A stretch of DNA of 63,585 bases from Desulfotignum sp. (GTDB taxonomy: Bacteria > Desulfobacterota > Desulfobacteria > Desulfobacterales > Desulfobacteraceae). The stretch lies in assembly GCA_018399285.1 (NCBI GenBank), contig JAGYOW010000017.1, positions 1 through 63,585 on the forward strand, read 5' to 3'. Shown piece after piece: positions 36,510 through 45,056 of this stretch (position 1 is the stretch's first letter; the number at the start of each line of letters is the position of its first letter). The notes beneath the pieces are model-generated. The model was given only the letters and a program-made list of their open reading frames with translations, was not told where the DNA came from and did no database searches. A program made the translations under genes and the position numbers.

Positions 36510-36547
36510 AAGTTTTAAGTGTTAAGTTTTAAGTTTTAAGTGTGAAG
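36510..36547. repeat. Short AAGTTTT tandem repeat
   Basis: The spacer after oah is made of reiterated AAGTTTT/AAGTGTT units (about five copies in 38 nt). Low-complexity tracts of this kind are seen in intergenic DNA of many environmental bacteria. No function is visible; it is downstream of the operon. Confidence 0.7.
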
Positions 36548-36603
36548 TAGGCGGGGTCAGGTTCGGGGTATTGCGGTTGGTTGCAGTGAGCCGGGCCTGA
36601 CCC

Positions 36604-37359
36604 CTATTTTTTGATGTAGATATACCCGCCACGGCCATATCCGAACAGATGGAACAGATGCAGGTAGTGGGTTGAGATGGCCCGATAGAACCGGTTGAAA
36701 GATACCGTGTAAGGATACGGCTGGGAGGAATCCACATCCAGGATTGTCACATCCCCCGTGTCCGGATTAAATCCCCCCACGGGTGAGATATGGGGAATGT
36801 TCAAATCCGTCACCAGGCTGCCCTGATCAAAATGGGCAATGATGATACCGTCACCGGTGCTTTCAAATTGCTTCAGCCGAAACTTGAGCGTCTGACAGAA
36901 ATCCGCGGCGTTGGACGGGTCCCAGGGGGCCTGAACAACCTGGATGTCCCGGTAATCAATGTTGAACTCATCCAGGCTGGCTTTCACCACCTGGCCCAGC
37001 ATGGGCAAAGGCAGTCCCCGCCGTCCCTGATATCCGTCCGGCCCCATTCTTTCCTTCCAGTGTGCCGCAGTCACGCGATTCAATAGATCTTGCTGGGTGA
37101 CCGGTTTTTCTGGCAATCGGCCCTGATTTTCCAGTAAGGTATTCACCACACAGGCTACAGATGCCACAGAACAGGAGGATTCATGAAACTGCTTGACATA
37201 ATGGCGGTAAAGCCCCGTCTTGACCGGATTGCCTTTAACCGTTGGCGCCAGGGGTTCCCGCCGGGCCCGGGAACGGCCAAATGACCCTGTGGCCGTGAGT
37301 TTATGGAAAAAAAACCGCAGATACAATACACTGCGCATGAGGTAAAATAAAATTTTCAT
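36604..37359 (-). CDS. Phytochelatin-synthase-like cysteine peptidase
   Basis: A 251-residue protein of the papain-like phytochelatin synthase family, which removes Gly from glutathione and in eukaryotes joins gamma-Glu-Cys units to make metal-binding peptides. The catalytic triad is visible: Cys63 in HESSCSVASVACVVN, His190 in PHISPVGGFN and Asp208 in DVTILDVDSSQPYPYTV. The spacing (about 127 and 18 residues) fits plant enzymes. The N-terminal 20 residues are hydrophobic, suggesting a membrane anchor or signal. As in other bacterial members, the Cys-rich C-terminal sensor domain is absent, so hydrolysis of glutathione or conjugates is more likely than polymer synthesis. It is alone on its strand. 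Confidence 0.82.
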   Translation of the reverse strand: MKILFYLMRSVLYLRFFFHKLTATGSFGRSRARREPLAPTVKGNPVKTGLYRHYVKQFHESSCSVASVACVVNTLLENQGRLPEKPVTQQDLLNRVTAAHWKERMGPDGYQGRRGLPLPMLGQVVKASLDEFNIDYRDIQVVQAPWDPSNAADFCQTLKFRLKQFESTGDGIIIAHFDQGSLVTDLNIPHISPVGGFNPDTGDVTILDVDSSQPYPYTVSFNRFYRAISTHYLHLFHLFGYGRGGYIYIKK

Positions 37360-37606
37360 CGGTTTTTCTCTGGTTTTTCATGGGTCTGCATAAAATCAAT
37401 ATCCGTCAAAGTGATTCTGAAACCATGATTTGTCAATAGACAAGATGGCGATATCCAGATTACTTTCATTTTGCGGTTGCAATATTCCCACAGGCCGGGT
37501 AAACACGGGTGGCAGAATCCATCTGGTGTGACCGGTGCCATTGCCTGAAACGGGCCTGGCTGGACAGAGTTTTGATGACGCGTTGTCATAAGAAAAAAGG
37601 GAATTC

Positions 37607-38569
37607 ATGCAGACAAAGAACAATGCCGTTGATACTGCCGCATTTGGCGGACAGGGCTGGTCTCCCAGAATCCGGAGCCATGCCATGGAAATCGGGGATA
37701 TCTGGGCCGGCTGCGGCCTGGACAGCGAATGGAAACCATTGAAAACCGTGCTGGTGCATCGGCCGGGGCCCGAGCTGTCCGTGTCCCGGGATCAGGCAAA
37801 CGCATGCCAGCTGGCAGAACCCCTGGATGTTCAAAAAGCCGGGGAAGAGCATGATCGCATGGTAAAGATTTACCGGGAAAATCAGGTTGAGGTTCAAATG
37901 CTGACACCCGGGCCCCGGGGCCCGGTTCTGCCCAACCAGCTGTACTGTGCGGATCTGGTGGCCATGACCCCCCAGGGGGCGATTCTGGCACGGCCGGCCT
38001 CCACGGTCCGGGCCGGAGAGGAGCGATGGGTGGCCCGGACTCTGGGAATGCTGGGAATCCCTGTGCTCAAGACCTTGACCGGCACGGCCACATTCGAAGG
38101 CGCAGACCTGATGTGGCTGGATCCCGCCACCGCCGTCATCGGCCGGGGACTGCGCACCAATCAGGCCGCCATCGATCAGATCACCTCCCTGTTGTCGGAA
38201 ATGGGCATCACCACCCTGGCGTTTGATCTGCCCTTTGGCACCATGCATTTCATGGGCATGCTGAGGGTTGTGGACAAAGATCTGGCTTTTGTCTGGCCCC
38301 GCCGGACCCCCTATGCCCTGGTCACGGCCCTGAAAGACCGGGGGTTTCAGGTAAGATCCCTGCCCAGTGAAACCGAGGCCCTGTCCGGTATGGCGTTTAA
38401 TTTTGTGGTGCTGGGGCCTAAAAAGATCATGCTGCCGGCCGGAAATCCAAAAACCGTTGCCGGATATGAAAATCAGGGCATTCACTGCATTCCCGTGCCC
38501 GTGGATGAGCTTCAGAAAGCCAATGGTGCGGTGGGATGCATGACCGGGATTCTGCACAGAGAAATATGA
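37607..38569 (+). CDS. Amidinotransferase-fold (dimethylargininase / arginine deiminase type) enzyme
   Basis: A 320-residue protein of the guanidino-modifying superfamily. Motifs: CGLDSEWKPLKTVLVHRPGP, TFEGADLMWLDPATAVIGRG (substrate Asp/Glu region), GTMHFMGMLRVVDKDLAFVW (His), and the C-terminal GAVGCMTGILHR with the nucleophile Cys. This pattern suits a dimethylarginine dimethylaminohydrolase or arginine deiminase relative, which hydrolyse guanidino groups to citrulline or ornithine products; the true substrate is unknown. AAGGGA precedes the ATG. It is divergent to the phytochelatin-synthase-like gene, 247 nt apart, and upstream of the octahaem cytochrome. Confidence 0.85.
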   Translation: MQTKNNAVDTAAFGGQGWSPRIRSHAMEIGDIWAGCGLDSEWKPLKTVLVHRPGPELSVSRDQANACQLAEPLDVQKAGEEHDRMVKIYRENQVEVQMLTPGPRGPVLPNQLYCADLVAMTPQGAILARPASTVRAGEERWVARTLGMLGIPVLKTLTGTATFEGADLMWLDPATAVIGRGLRTNQAAIDQITSLLSEMGITTLAFDLPFGTMHFMGMLRVVDKDLAFVWPRRTPYALVTALKDRGFQVRSLPSETEALSGMAFNFVVLGPKKIMLPAGNPKTVAGYENQGIHCIPVPVDELQKANGAVGCMTGILHREI

Positions 38570-38706
38570 AAAACAGGCGGTTTTTCCGGTGATTCACAAA
38601 AAACCCGCGATTATATATTGATTTTGTTGCCAACAATTTATATAGATCAGGTGACATTAAAAAAAGAACCCCATTTCTGAGGAATATTACATACGGGAGG
38701 AGCACG

Positions 38707-39564
38707 ATGAAATCATATGCACGTTTGGTTTGCTGGGTTGTGGCTTTGATAATTATACCGGGACAGGCCCTGGTACTGGCTGACAAAGACCCGGAACAGC
38801 TCATGCTGCCCACCGGCACCATGACTCTTTCAGCCCCGCCCGATGCGGAACGTGAACCTGCCTTGTCACCGGTGGTGTTTCCTCATTCTTTGCATTTTGC
38901 TTATTCCTGCAAGGACTGCCATCATGAATGGGATGGTTACAGCGAGGTGCAGAGCTGTGCCACCTCCGGTTGTCATGAAAATCTGTGGGCGGCCCCTCCC
39001 GGCACCACGCCTCTGGGAGAAAAACGGATCAAATCCCTGGCCGGGGCCTATCATCAGACCTGCCGGGACTGCCATCGCGAGGAGATGAAATCCCAGAAGG
39101 CTGCCGGCATGACCCGTTTTTACACCGGTCCCATCGACTGTGACGGATGTCATCCCGAACCCCATGCCGAACCCGTCCATGACATTGAAATGATGCCGGT
39201 TCCCACGGGCAACCTGACCATTGCTCCGCCCGAAGAGGTGGATGCCAGACGGGCCGCAGTTGAATTTCCCCACGGGGCCCATTTCGACTATTCATGCCAG
39301 CTGTGCCACCATGACTGGTATGGGGAAGGTGAGGTGGAAGGCTGCATGACCGAAGGGTGTCACGATCAGTTTGAGCCGGATCCCTCCACACGCAACATCA
39401 AGGATCCGGCCAATGTGTACTATTACCTGGCCGCCTATCACAACACCTGTCTGCCGTGCCACAGAGAATTGCAGCAGGAACGCAATGCCTTTATAGACGC
39501 CGGTATCACGGATGCGGAAGAACTGCCCGCCGCCGGACCCGTGGCCTGCATTGAATGTCATTGA
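38707..39564 (+). CDS. Octahaem class III (c3-type) cytochrome
   Basis: A 285-residue periplasmic electron carrier. It has a signal peptide (MKSYARLVCWVVALIIIPGQ) and two repeats, each a tetrahaem c3 unit. Haem-binding motifs in order: CKDCH, CATSGCH, CRDCH, CDGCH, then CQLCH, CMTEGCH, CLPCH, CIECH. The second motif in each half has four residues between the cysteines, as in cytochromes c3. The halves resemble each other (VVFPHSLHFAYSCKDCHHEW and VEFPHGAHFDYSCQLCHHDW), so the gene arose by internal duplication. It probably carries electrons between periplasmic hydrogenase or formate dehydrogenase and membrane complexes. Strong GGGAGGAG ribosome site. Confidence 0.93.
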   Translation: MKSYARLVCWVVALIIIPGQALVLADKDPEQLMLPTGTMTLSAPPDAEREPALSPVVFPHSLHFAYSCKDCHHEWDGYSEVQSCATSGCHENLWAAPPGTTPLGEKRIKSLAGAYHQTCRDCHREEMKSQKAAGMTRFYTGPIDCDGCHPEPHAEPVHDIEMMPVPTGNLTIAPPEEVDARRAAVEFPHGAHFDYSCQLCHHDWYGEGEVEGCMTEGCHDQFEPDPSTRNIKDPANVYYYLAAYHNTCLPCHRELQQERNAFIDAGITDAEELPAAGPVACIECH

Positions 39565-39624
39565 TACCCTGCGGGCCGGGAAATTTTTAAGACCGGTTGA
39601 CTGACTGCCGGCAGTATTATCGCA

Positions 39625-40089
39625 TCAGGAGGACGTCTCCTGGCGGATTTCATGGGCTTTGCCGTCCAGCACCACATACAGGCGGTCCTCTTTTTCTTCC
39701 AGAAGACGGGCCAGTTTCATCAATGCCCGCTGGCCGAATTTGATGCAGTGCTCAGGGGTGTCAACATACAGGCTGTCGTCCCGGGTGAACAGCTGGGACG
39801 GGTCCAGGGGCAGGGTGTCTGTGGTGTTCAATACCAGGGTTTGGTTGTCTTTCAAGTCCACCACAAACAGGGCGGTGTCTTCATAGGGAAAATACACTTT
39901 TTCTTCGCATCCGTCCCGGATCTGGTAGACGTGATATCCCTGATCGTCTTTGCGGATGGATTTATGAAAATAAGCGATAATTTTAGGGTGTTCAAATTTG
40001 CCGTGCTCATTATGCCAGATACCGTTTTTATCCATCCAGAAAACCGCGTTTTCCTTGGGAACGATAATCTGTTTCATGTCAGATGTCAT
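39625..40089 (-). CDS. Hypothetical protein with weak DUF1285 likeness
   Basis: A 154-residue protein (from the ATG at 40089, chosen because AGGAG lies 8 nt upstream). It reads as a small beta-rich protein: AVFWMDKNGIWHNEHGKF, FHKSIRKDDQGYHVYQIR, VYFPYEDTALFVVDLKDN. The pattern of a short acidic-aromatic domain followed by a strand pair resembles DUF1285, which is also unexplained. No signal peptide or membrane segment. It is convergent to the cytochrome and divergent to hrpB, with no operon partner. Confidence 0.6.
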   Translation of the reverse strand: MTSDMKQIIVPKENAVFWMDKNGIWHNEHGKFEHPKIIAYFHKSIRKDDQGYHVYQIRDGCEEKVYFPYEDTALFVVDLKDNQTLVLNTTDTLPLDPSQLFTRDDSLYVDTPEHCIKFGQRALMKLARLLEEKEDRLYVVLDGKAHEIRQETSS

Positions 40090-40128
40090 ATCAGTGACTC
40101 CTGTTGTCATCAAGATTAATATCTGTGA

Positions 40129-42759
40129 ATGGTCTTACCTAAAAAAGCCGTGAAGAACAATAGAGAATCCGCATTTTTTTCGCATCCAGACCTGCCCGTG
40201 ACCCAGGTGTTGCCGAAACTGGCTGCAGCCCTGGCGCATCCCGGACGGGCCGTGCTCCAGGCCCCGCCCGGATCGGGAAAAACCACCCGGGTACCTCTGG
40301 CCCTGGTGGATGCACCCTGGCTGGCCGGAAGAAAAATACTCATGCTGGAACCCCGCCGCCTGGCAGCCCGGGCCTGTGCCCGGTTCATGGCAGGATTGTG
40401 TGGGGAGTCGGTGGGAGAAACCGTGGGATACCGGATCCGCATGGAGACACAAGTCGGCCCCCACACCCGCATCGAAGTGGTCACGGAAGCGATCCTGACC
40501 CGGATGATCCAGAATGATCCGGCCCTGGAAAAGGTGGGTCTGGTGATTTTTGATGAATTTCATGAGCGCCATATTCACAGTGATCTGGGCCTGGCATTGT
40601 GTCTGGAATCGGCGGAGGTGCTGCGGCCGGATTTGCGGATACTGGTCATGTCCGCCACCATGGATACCGATGCGTTGGGCGCACTTCTGGACCCGGTAAA
40701 AATTGTCACGTCAAAAGGCCGGCAGTGGCCCGTGGATACAGTATATCAGCCCCCGCTACCCGGCCGGTCCGGCCCCGGACCGTTCGGTTCTGTGCTGGCC
40801 GGGTGTGTGTCCGCCGTGCGCACGGCCATCTCGGATCATAAGGGAGACATTCTGGTGTTTCTGCCCGGGGCGGCTGAAATACGGCGCATGGAACAGATGC
40901 TGGCGAAAAACACCGGCTCGAATGTGCAGGTGTTTGCCTTGTCCGGCCGGCTGTCGTTTGACCGGCAGCGGGCCGCGCTGGCACCCTCCCCGCGGGATCA
41001 CCGCAAAGTGGTCCTGGCCACAGCCATTGCCGAAACCTCCCTGACCATCGAAGGAGTGACGATTGTGGTGGATTCCGGTCTGATGCGAAAGCCCATGTTT
41101 TTTCCGGGCACGGGCTTGACCCGGCTTCAGACCCTGCCCTTGTCCCGGGCATCGGCAAACCAGCGCCGGGGACGGGCCGGCCGCACCGGACCCGGCATCT
41201 GTTTCCGCATCTGGTCTGAACATGTACACAAGGGCCTGGTACCGTTTTCCCGGCCGGAGATCCTTGAACAGGATCTGACCGGGGTGGCCCTGGAACTGGC
41301 CCTGTGGGGAGTCCGTGATCCGGATACATTAAAATGGCTGGACCCGCCGCCGGCCCGGGCGTTTTCCCGGGCCAGGGACCTGCTGCATCATCTGGGATGC
41401 CTGGATGATGCAGGCAATATCACTTCCCACGGCAAAACCATTGCCGGCGCCGGGATTCATCCCCGGCTGGCCCATATGATTCTGAAAGCCGACGGGTCCG
41501 GCAACGGATTTCTGGGCTGCTGCCTGGCCGTGCTGCTGGAGGAAAATCAGGACCTGCCCGGATTCTCCCGTGATCCGGATATCCGCAGCCGTCTGGAAAT
41601 ACTGGCTGGTTTTCAGCAAAACCGGAACATATCGCGCGGCCAATCATCCCAAAACCCGGATATGTGGGTTCACAGCATGCAGCGGGAACTGAAAAAAGTG
41701 CAGGCCCCGGCAAAAAACTGGCTGGCCGCATCCCGACGGCTGGCCCGGAAACTGGCAATCCGTGAAACGGCCATAGATCCGGAAAAAGCGGGCATCACCC
41801 TGTCACTGGGCTTTCCCGAGCGGGTGGCCGCCCGCCGGGGGCCGTTGTCGTATATCATGGCTTCAGGCAGTGGTGCGGTTTTTAACGCATCCAACACCGT
41901 GTCCATGCATGAATATATCCTGGCGGCCCATGTGGGAGGGCATCCTGAAAACGCCAGAATCTATCTGGCCGCCCCTGTCTGGTTGCAGGATCTGGAACAG
42001 GTATGGGCCCATGAGATAAAAACCGGTGAATCCGTGGTGTGGGATTCGGACAAGCAGGGGGTCCAGGCCACCAGCCAGACTTTTTTCGGACGGATATTGA
42101 TCCGGCAGACCCCGTTGCCGGACCCGGATCCGGAAGCCGTGCAAAACGCCATGATGGACGGTATCCGGCAGATGGGCCTGGCCGCACTGCCCTGGACCCG
42201 CAAACAGATGCAGTTTCGCCACCGGGTGTGTTTTCTCCGGGAACAGGCCGGGCTTTCTTGTCTGCCGGATTTGTCCGATGCCGGTTTGACACAAACCATT
42301 TCCCTGTGGCTGGGGCCTTTTCTGACCGGGGTCCGGTCGGCCCGGGATCTGAAACAGGTGGATCTGGCCGGAGCGCTTACTGCATTGTTTTCCTGGGAGG
42401 ACCGGCACCAGGTGGATACGCTGGCCCCGTCCCATATCACCGTGCCTTCAGGTTCCCGGATTCCGTTGTCTTATACAGACGGCAGTCAGGTGCTGGCTTC
42501 GCCGATTCTGGCGGTCCGGCTTCAGGAGATGTTCGGCGAGATCCGGACCCCGACCGTGGCCAGCGGCCGGATTGCCGTGACCCTGCACCTGCTGTCTCCG
42601 GCCGGCCGGCCGGTCCAGATAACCAAAGATCTGGAAAATTTCTGGAAAAACACCTATAAAGAGGTGAAAAAAGATCTCATGGGACGATACCCCAAGCATT
42701 TCTGGCCGGACGATCCCTTGACGGCCGTCCCGACCCGCCGGGCCAAACCCCGAAAATAA
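40129..42759 (+). CDS. hrpB: ATP-dependent RNA helicase-like HrpB
   Basis: An 876-residue DEAH/RHA-type helicase. Motifs: Walker A APPGSGKTTRVPLAL; VIFDEFHERHIHSDLG (DEAH-like box DEFH); VMSATMDTDAL; VFLPGAAEIRRME; the C-terminal helicase motif SRASANQRRGRAGRTGPGIC. Length and the long C-terminal HrpB domain fit the family, which is widespread in bacteria with no settled role in RNA metabolism. The ATG at 40129 has a weak ribosome site; later in-frame starts would delete little. Intact, not in an operon. Confidence 0.95.
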   Translation: MVLPKKAVKNNRESAFFSHPDLPVTQVLPKLAAALAHPGRAVLQAPPGSGKTTRVPLALVDAPWLAGRKILMLEPRRLAARACARFMAGLCGESVGETVGYRIRMETQVGPHTRIEVVTEAILTRMIQNDPALEKVGLVIFDEFHERHIHSDLGLALCLESAEVLRPDLRILVMSATMDTDALGALLDPVKIVTSKGRQWPVDTVYQPPLPGRSGPGPFGSVLAGCVSAVRTAISDHKGDILVFLPGAAEIRRMEQMLAKNTGSNVQVFALSGRLSFDRQRAALAPSPRDHRKVVLATAIAETSLTIEGVTIVVDSGLMRKPMFFPGTGLTRLQTLPLSRASANQRRGRAGRTGPGICFRIWSEHVHKGLVPFSRPEILEQDLTGVALELALWGVRDPDTLKWLDPPPARAFSRARDLLHHLGCLDDAGNITSHGKTIAGAGIHPRLAHMILKADGSGNGFLGCCLAVLLEENQDLPGFSRDPDIRSRLEILAGFQQNRNISRGQSSQNPDMWVHSMQRELKKVQAPAKNWLAASRRLARKLAIRETAIDPEKAGITLSLGFPERVAARRGPLSYIMASGSGAVFNASNTVSMHEYILAAHVGGHPENARIYLAAPVWLQDLEQVWAHEIKTGESVVWDSDKQGVQATSQTFFGRILIRQTPLPDPDPEAVQNAMMDGIRQMGLAALPWTRKQMQFRHRVCFLREQAGLSCLPDLSDAGLTQTISLWLGPFLTGVRSARDLKQVDLAGALTALFSWEDRHQVDTLAPSHITVPSGSRIPLSYTDGSQVLASPILAVRLQEMFGEIRTPTVASGRIAVTLHLLSPAGRPVQITKDLENFWKNTYKEVKKDLMGRYPKHFWPDDPLTAVPTRRAKPRK

Positions 42760-42953
42760 GTGTTTAAAAAAAAATAATTTTCATGATAAGGTACCCAAAC
42801 CAATCGATTGAAAAACCAGGAGACGCCCAACCCGGAAGTCCGGGGATGTCATGAATCAGAAAATGGTGTACCGGTCGTCCAGAAAAGCAGCCGTAGTTAC
42901 CCGGGCAAAAATTGAAAGCATTTACCGGATTTTTTCTAACAGATTTAAAAAAT

Positions 42954-43871
42954 ATGCAGATTCTTAATACCATCATTCCTATATTCAGCGTGATTTTTCT
43001 GGGATGGCTGGCCCGTCGCCATGGGTTTATTCCCCAGGCGTTTGCCGGACCCGCCAACCGGCTGGTGTTTTATTTCGCCATTCCCGCCATGGTGTTCGCC
43101 GCCATTGCAAAGGGATCCCTGAAAACCGATTTCAACCCGGTTCTTCTGGGATGTACCCTGGCGGCGGTTGGCCTGTCTTTCGGCATGACCTGGGTGGTGG
43201 GATGGGCGGCAAAGGTACCCCGCCGGCGGTTCGGTACCTTTGTTCAGAGTGCATTTCACGGGAACCTGGGATATATCGGCCTGGCAGTGGTCTTTTATTA
43301 CCTGGGCCAGGAGGGATTTGTCAGTGCCAGCCTGCTCATCGGGTTTATCATGATTTTGCAGAACCTGCTGTCCGTGATCATCCTTCAGGTTTACCGGGAC
43401 AAAGAAACGTCCCGGAACGGAGCCGGAACCGTGTTTTTCAAAATCATGGGCAATCCCGTGATTCTGTCCGCAGTGGCCGGAATCGGGTTTTCATTGACCG
43501 GAGCTGCATTACCTCTGGTGATCTCCCGGACCCTGGAAATTGTTTCCGGTATGGCGCTGCCCCTGGCGCTGTTACTTATCGGTTCAGCGCTTAATTTTGA
43601 TCTGATGAAAATACAGCTCAAGCCGGCCCTGCCGGCGGCTTTTGTCAAACTGGGCATACTGCCGGGAATCGGGGTGGGGTTTTATTCTCTGTGGGGCCTG
43701 TCACCGGAAATTTATGTGCCCGGACTGATCCTGCTGGCATCACCGTCCGCCACCATCAGTTATGTCATGGCCGTGGAAATGGGTGGAGATGCGGATTTTG
43801 CCGTGACCGCCATCTCCTTGAGTACGCTGATGTCGGCCCTGACGTTTTCCATATGGCTGCATATGGTGTAA
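42954..43871 (+). CDS. AEC-family (auxin efflux carrier type) permease
   Basis: A 305-residue membrane protein with about ten hydrophobic helices (MQILNTIIPIFSVIFLGWLA; PANRLVFYFAIPAMVFAAIA; SVAGIGFSLTGAALPLVI-type). AEC proteins are secondary transporters for small organic acids such as malate or malonate. The ATG at 42954 opens the first helix directly; an upstream TTG at 42912 would add 14 hydrophilic residues and is less likely. It lies 195 nt after hrpB and 6 nt before a sensor fragment. Substrate unknown. Confidence 0.9.
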   Translation: MQILNTIIPIFSVIFLGWLARRHGFIPQAFAGPANRLVFYFAIPAMVFAAIAKGSLKTDFNPVLLGCTLAAVGLSFGMTWVVGWAAKVPRRRFGTFVQSAFHGNLGYIGLAVVFYYLGQEGFVSASLLIGFIMILQNLLSVIILQVYRDKETSRNGAGTVFFKIMGNPVILSAVAGIGFSLTGAALPLVISRTLEIVSGMALPLALLLIGSALNFDLMKIQLKPALPAAFVKLGILPGIGVGFYSLWGLSPEIYVPGLILLASPSATISYVMAVEMGGDADFAVTAISLSTLMSALTFSIWLHMV

Positions 43872-43877
43872 TGGAGT

Positions 43878-44276
43878 GTGCATGAAAAAGATTTCACGGG
43901 ACATATCTCAAGAAACAACCGGGCGACATTGCTGGTAATGATGATCACGTTGATCATCGCTGCCGGGATCGGTATGTTCATCGCCTGTAAAATCACCCGG
44001 CCGGTATCGAACCTGAACATGGCTGTCAGTGCCATTTCCCGGGGGAAATGGGATCAGCGCGTCGGTTACCGGGTCGAAGAGGCGATGCAGTTCTCGATCG
44101 AAGAAATCCTTCCGACGGATTCTTTACAAAAGATTCAGATGGTCATCGAAGAGGAACTCACGGCCGAAGCTGCCGGAAACAGTGATCCGGACAGGTCCCG
44201 GATCATCGAATATCAACAGTACAGAAAAGATGGATCCATCATTCCGGACAAACTGCGGGAGGTGCTGGATGGGTGA
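43878..44276 (+). pseudogene. HAMP-PAS mosaic fragment of a sensor protein
   Basis: One open frame of 132 codons joins pieces that do not belong together. ATLLVMMITLIIAAGIGMFI with ACKITRPVSNLNMAVSAISR is a membrane helix plus HAMP domain and ends at about GKWDQRV. Then GYRVEEAMQFSIEEIL starts in the middle of a PAS domain and reads EEELTAEAAGNSDPDRSRII and EYQQYRKDGSII before an unrelated end (PDKLREVLDG). Both joints are clean and in frame, so the fragment looks like the result of deletions inside one or more sensor genes. A function is unlikely. Confidence 0.75.
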
Positions 44277-44376
44277 CCGGTTTTCCGCGGTTTTTTCCCT
44301 TGACCGGACCGAATGGCTGCCCTAAAGTGTACATATGGGATAGAAAAACGTACGCAGTCTGCTGTGGAGGGAATCA

Positions 44377-44613
44377 ATGAAAACAATTACCGTCACGGAA
44401 TTAAGGGGAAATATATTTAAACTGTTGGATGAGGTATTGAGAACCGGTGTCCCTATCGAGGTCAATAAAGGGGGGAAGAAGGTAAGGATTGTCCCGGTGG
44501 AAGTATCCAACAAACTCCAGAATTTAGTATCAAGGCCGGATGTGATCAACGGAGATCCTGAAGATATCGTGAATACTACCTGGGAAAAAGAGGTCCACCT
44601 TGATCTACCTTGA
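44377..44613 (+). CDS. Phd/YefM-type antitoxin
   Basis: A 78-residue antitoxin: MKTITVTELRGNIFKLLDEV is the DNA-binding N-terminal part, followed by PIEVNKGGKKVRIVPVEV and a C-terminal toxin-binding tail. It ends 14 nt inside the PIN toxin gene, so the pair is translationally coupled. GGAGGG lies upstream of the ATG. Antitoxin and toxin together bind their own promoter in such systems; the region at 44277-44376 should hold the operator. Confidence 0.88.
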   Translation: MKTITVTELRGNIFKLLDEVLRTGVPIEVNKGGKKVRIVPVEVSNKLQNLVSRPDVINGDPEDIVNTTWEKEVHLDLP

Positions 44614-44974
44614 TACCCATGTGGTGGTGTGGCTGTATGCCGGAGATGCGGCACGGTTGAGTGAACCGGCCAGAGACTTGATCAATGACAATGACATCGC
44701 ATTGTCACCCATTGTCCGCCTGGAATTACAATATTTATATGAAATTCAACGGATCACTGTTACTGCAGAAGAAATTGTATCGGATCTGTCTGAACGAATC
44801 GGGCTGAAAATCTGTGATAAACCGTTTAATGTTATTATCAGCGGTGCTTTCGGTTTTTCGTGGACTCGTGATCCGTTTGATCGGATCATTGTTTCCCATG
44901 CCTCTGTGAATAACAATATTTTGGTGACAAAAGATCAAACAATTTTAGACCATTATGAAAACGCAAGGTGGTGA
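44600..44974 (+). CDS. PIN-domain toxin
   Basis: A 124-residue PIN-domain ribonuclease toxin of the Phd-PIN type. The acidic active site is visible: IYLDTHVVVWLYAG (first Asp), SPIVRLELQYLYE (Glu), RDPFDRIIVSHASVNNN (Asp pair) and LVTKDQTILDH. Start is a TTG at 44600, fixed by GAGG just upstream and by the invariant MIYLDTH start. Overlaps the antitoxin gene by 14 nt. Intact pair, in a zone otherwise full of broken sensor genes. Confidence 0.9.
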   Translation: MIYLDTHVVVWLYAGDAARLSEPARDLINDNDIALSPIVRLELQYLYEIQRITVTAEEIVSDLSERIGLKICDKPFNVIISGAFGFSWTRDPFDRIIVSHASVNNNILVTKDQTILDHYENARW

Positions 44975-45056
44975 GTCTCAATGAGAACATCCCCGCCCGT
45001 GAAATATCCGGCATCAAACAGGTCAGCCACTCCGGTGAGTTGATGGAAGGCGGGCA

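Noticed and set aside
36505-36560. A CRISPR-like repeat array
   Set aside because: Units are only 7-10 nt, directly joined without spacers; a simple tandem repeat.
40706-41329. A 207-codon minus-strand open frame
   Set aside because: Lies fully inside hrpB and has the Pro/Gly/Arg-rich composition of an antisense shadow.
44975-45056. A small gene between the toxin and the hybrid kinase
   Set aside because: One short frame (LNENIPAREISGIKQVSHSG) looks like the tail of a lost protein; it has no start and I could not place it in a family.
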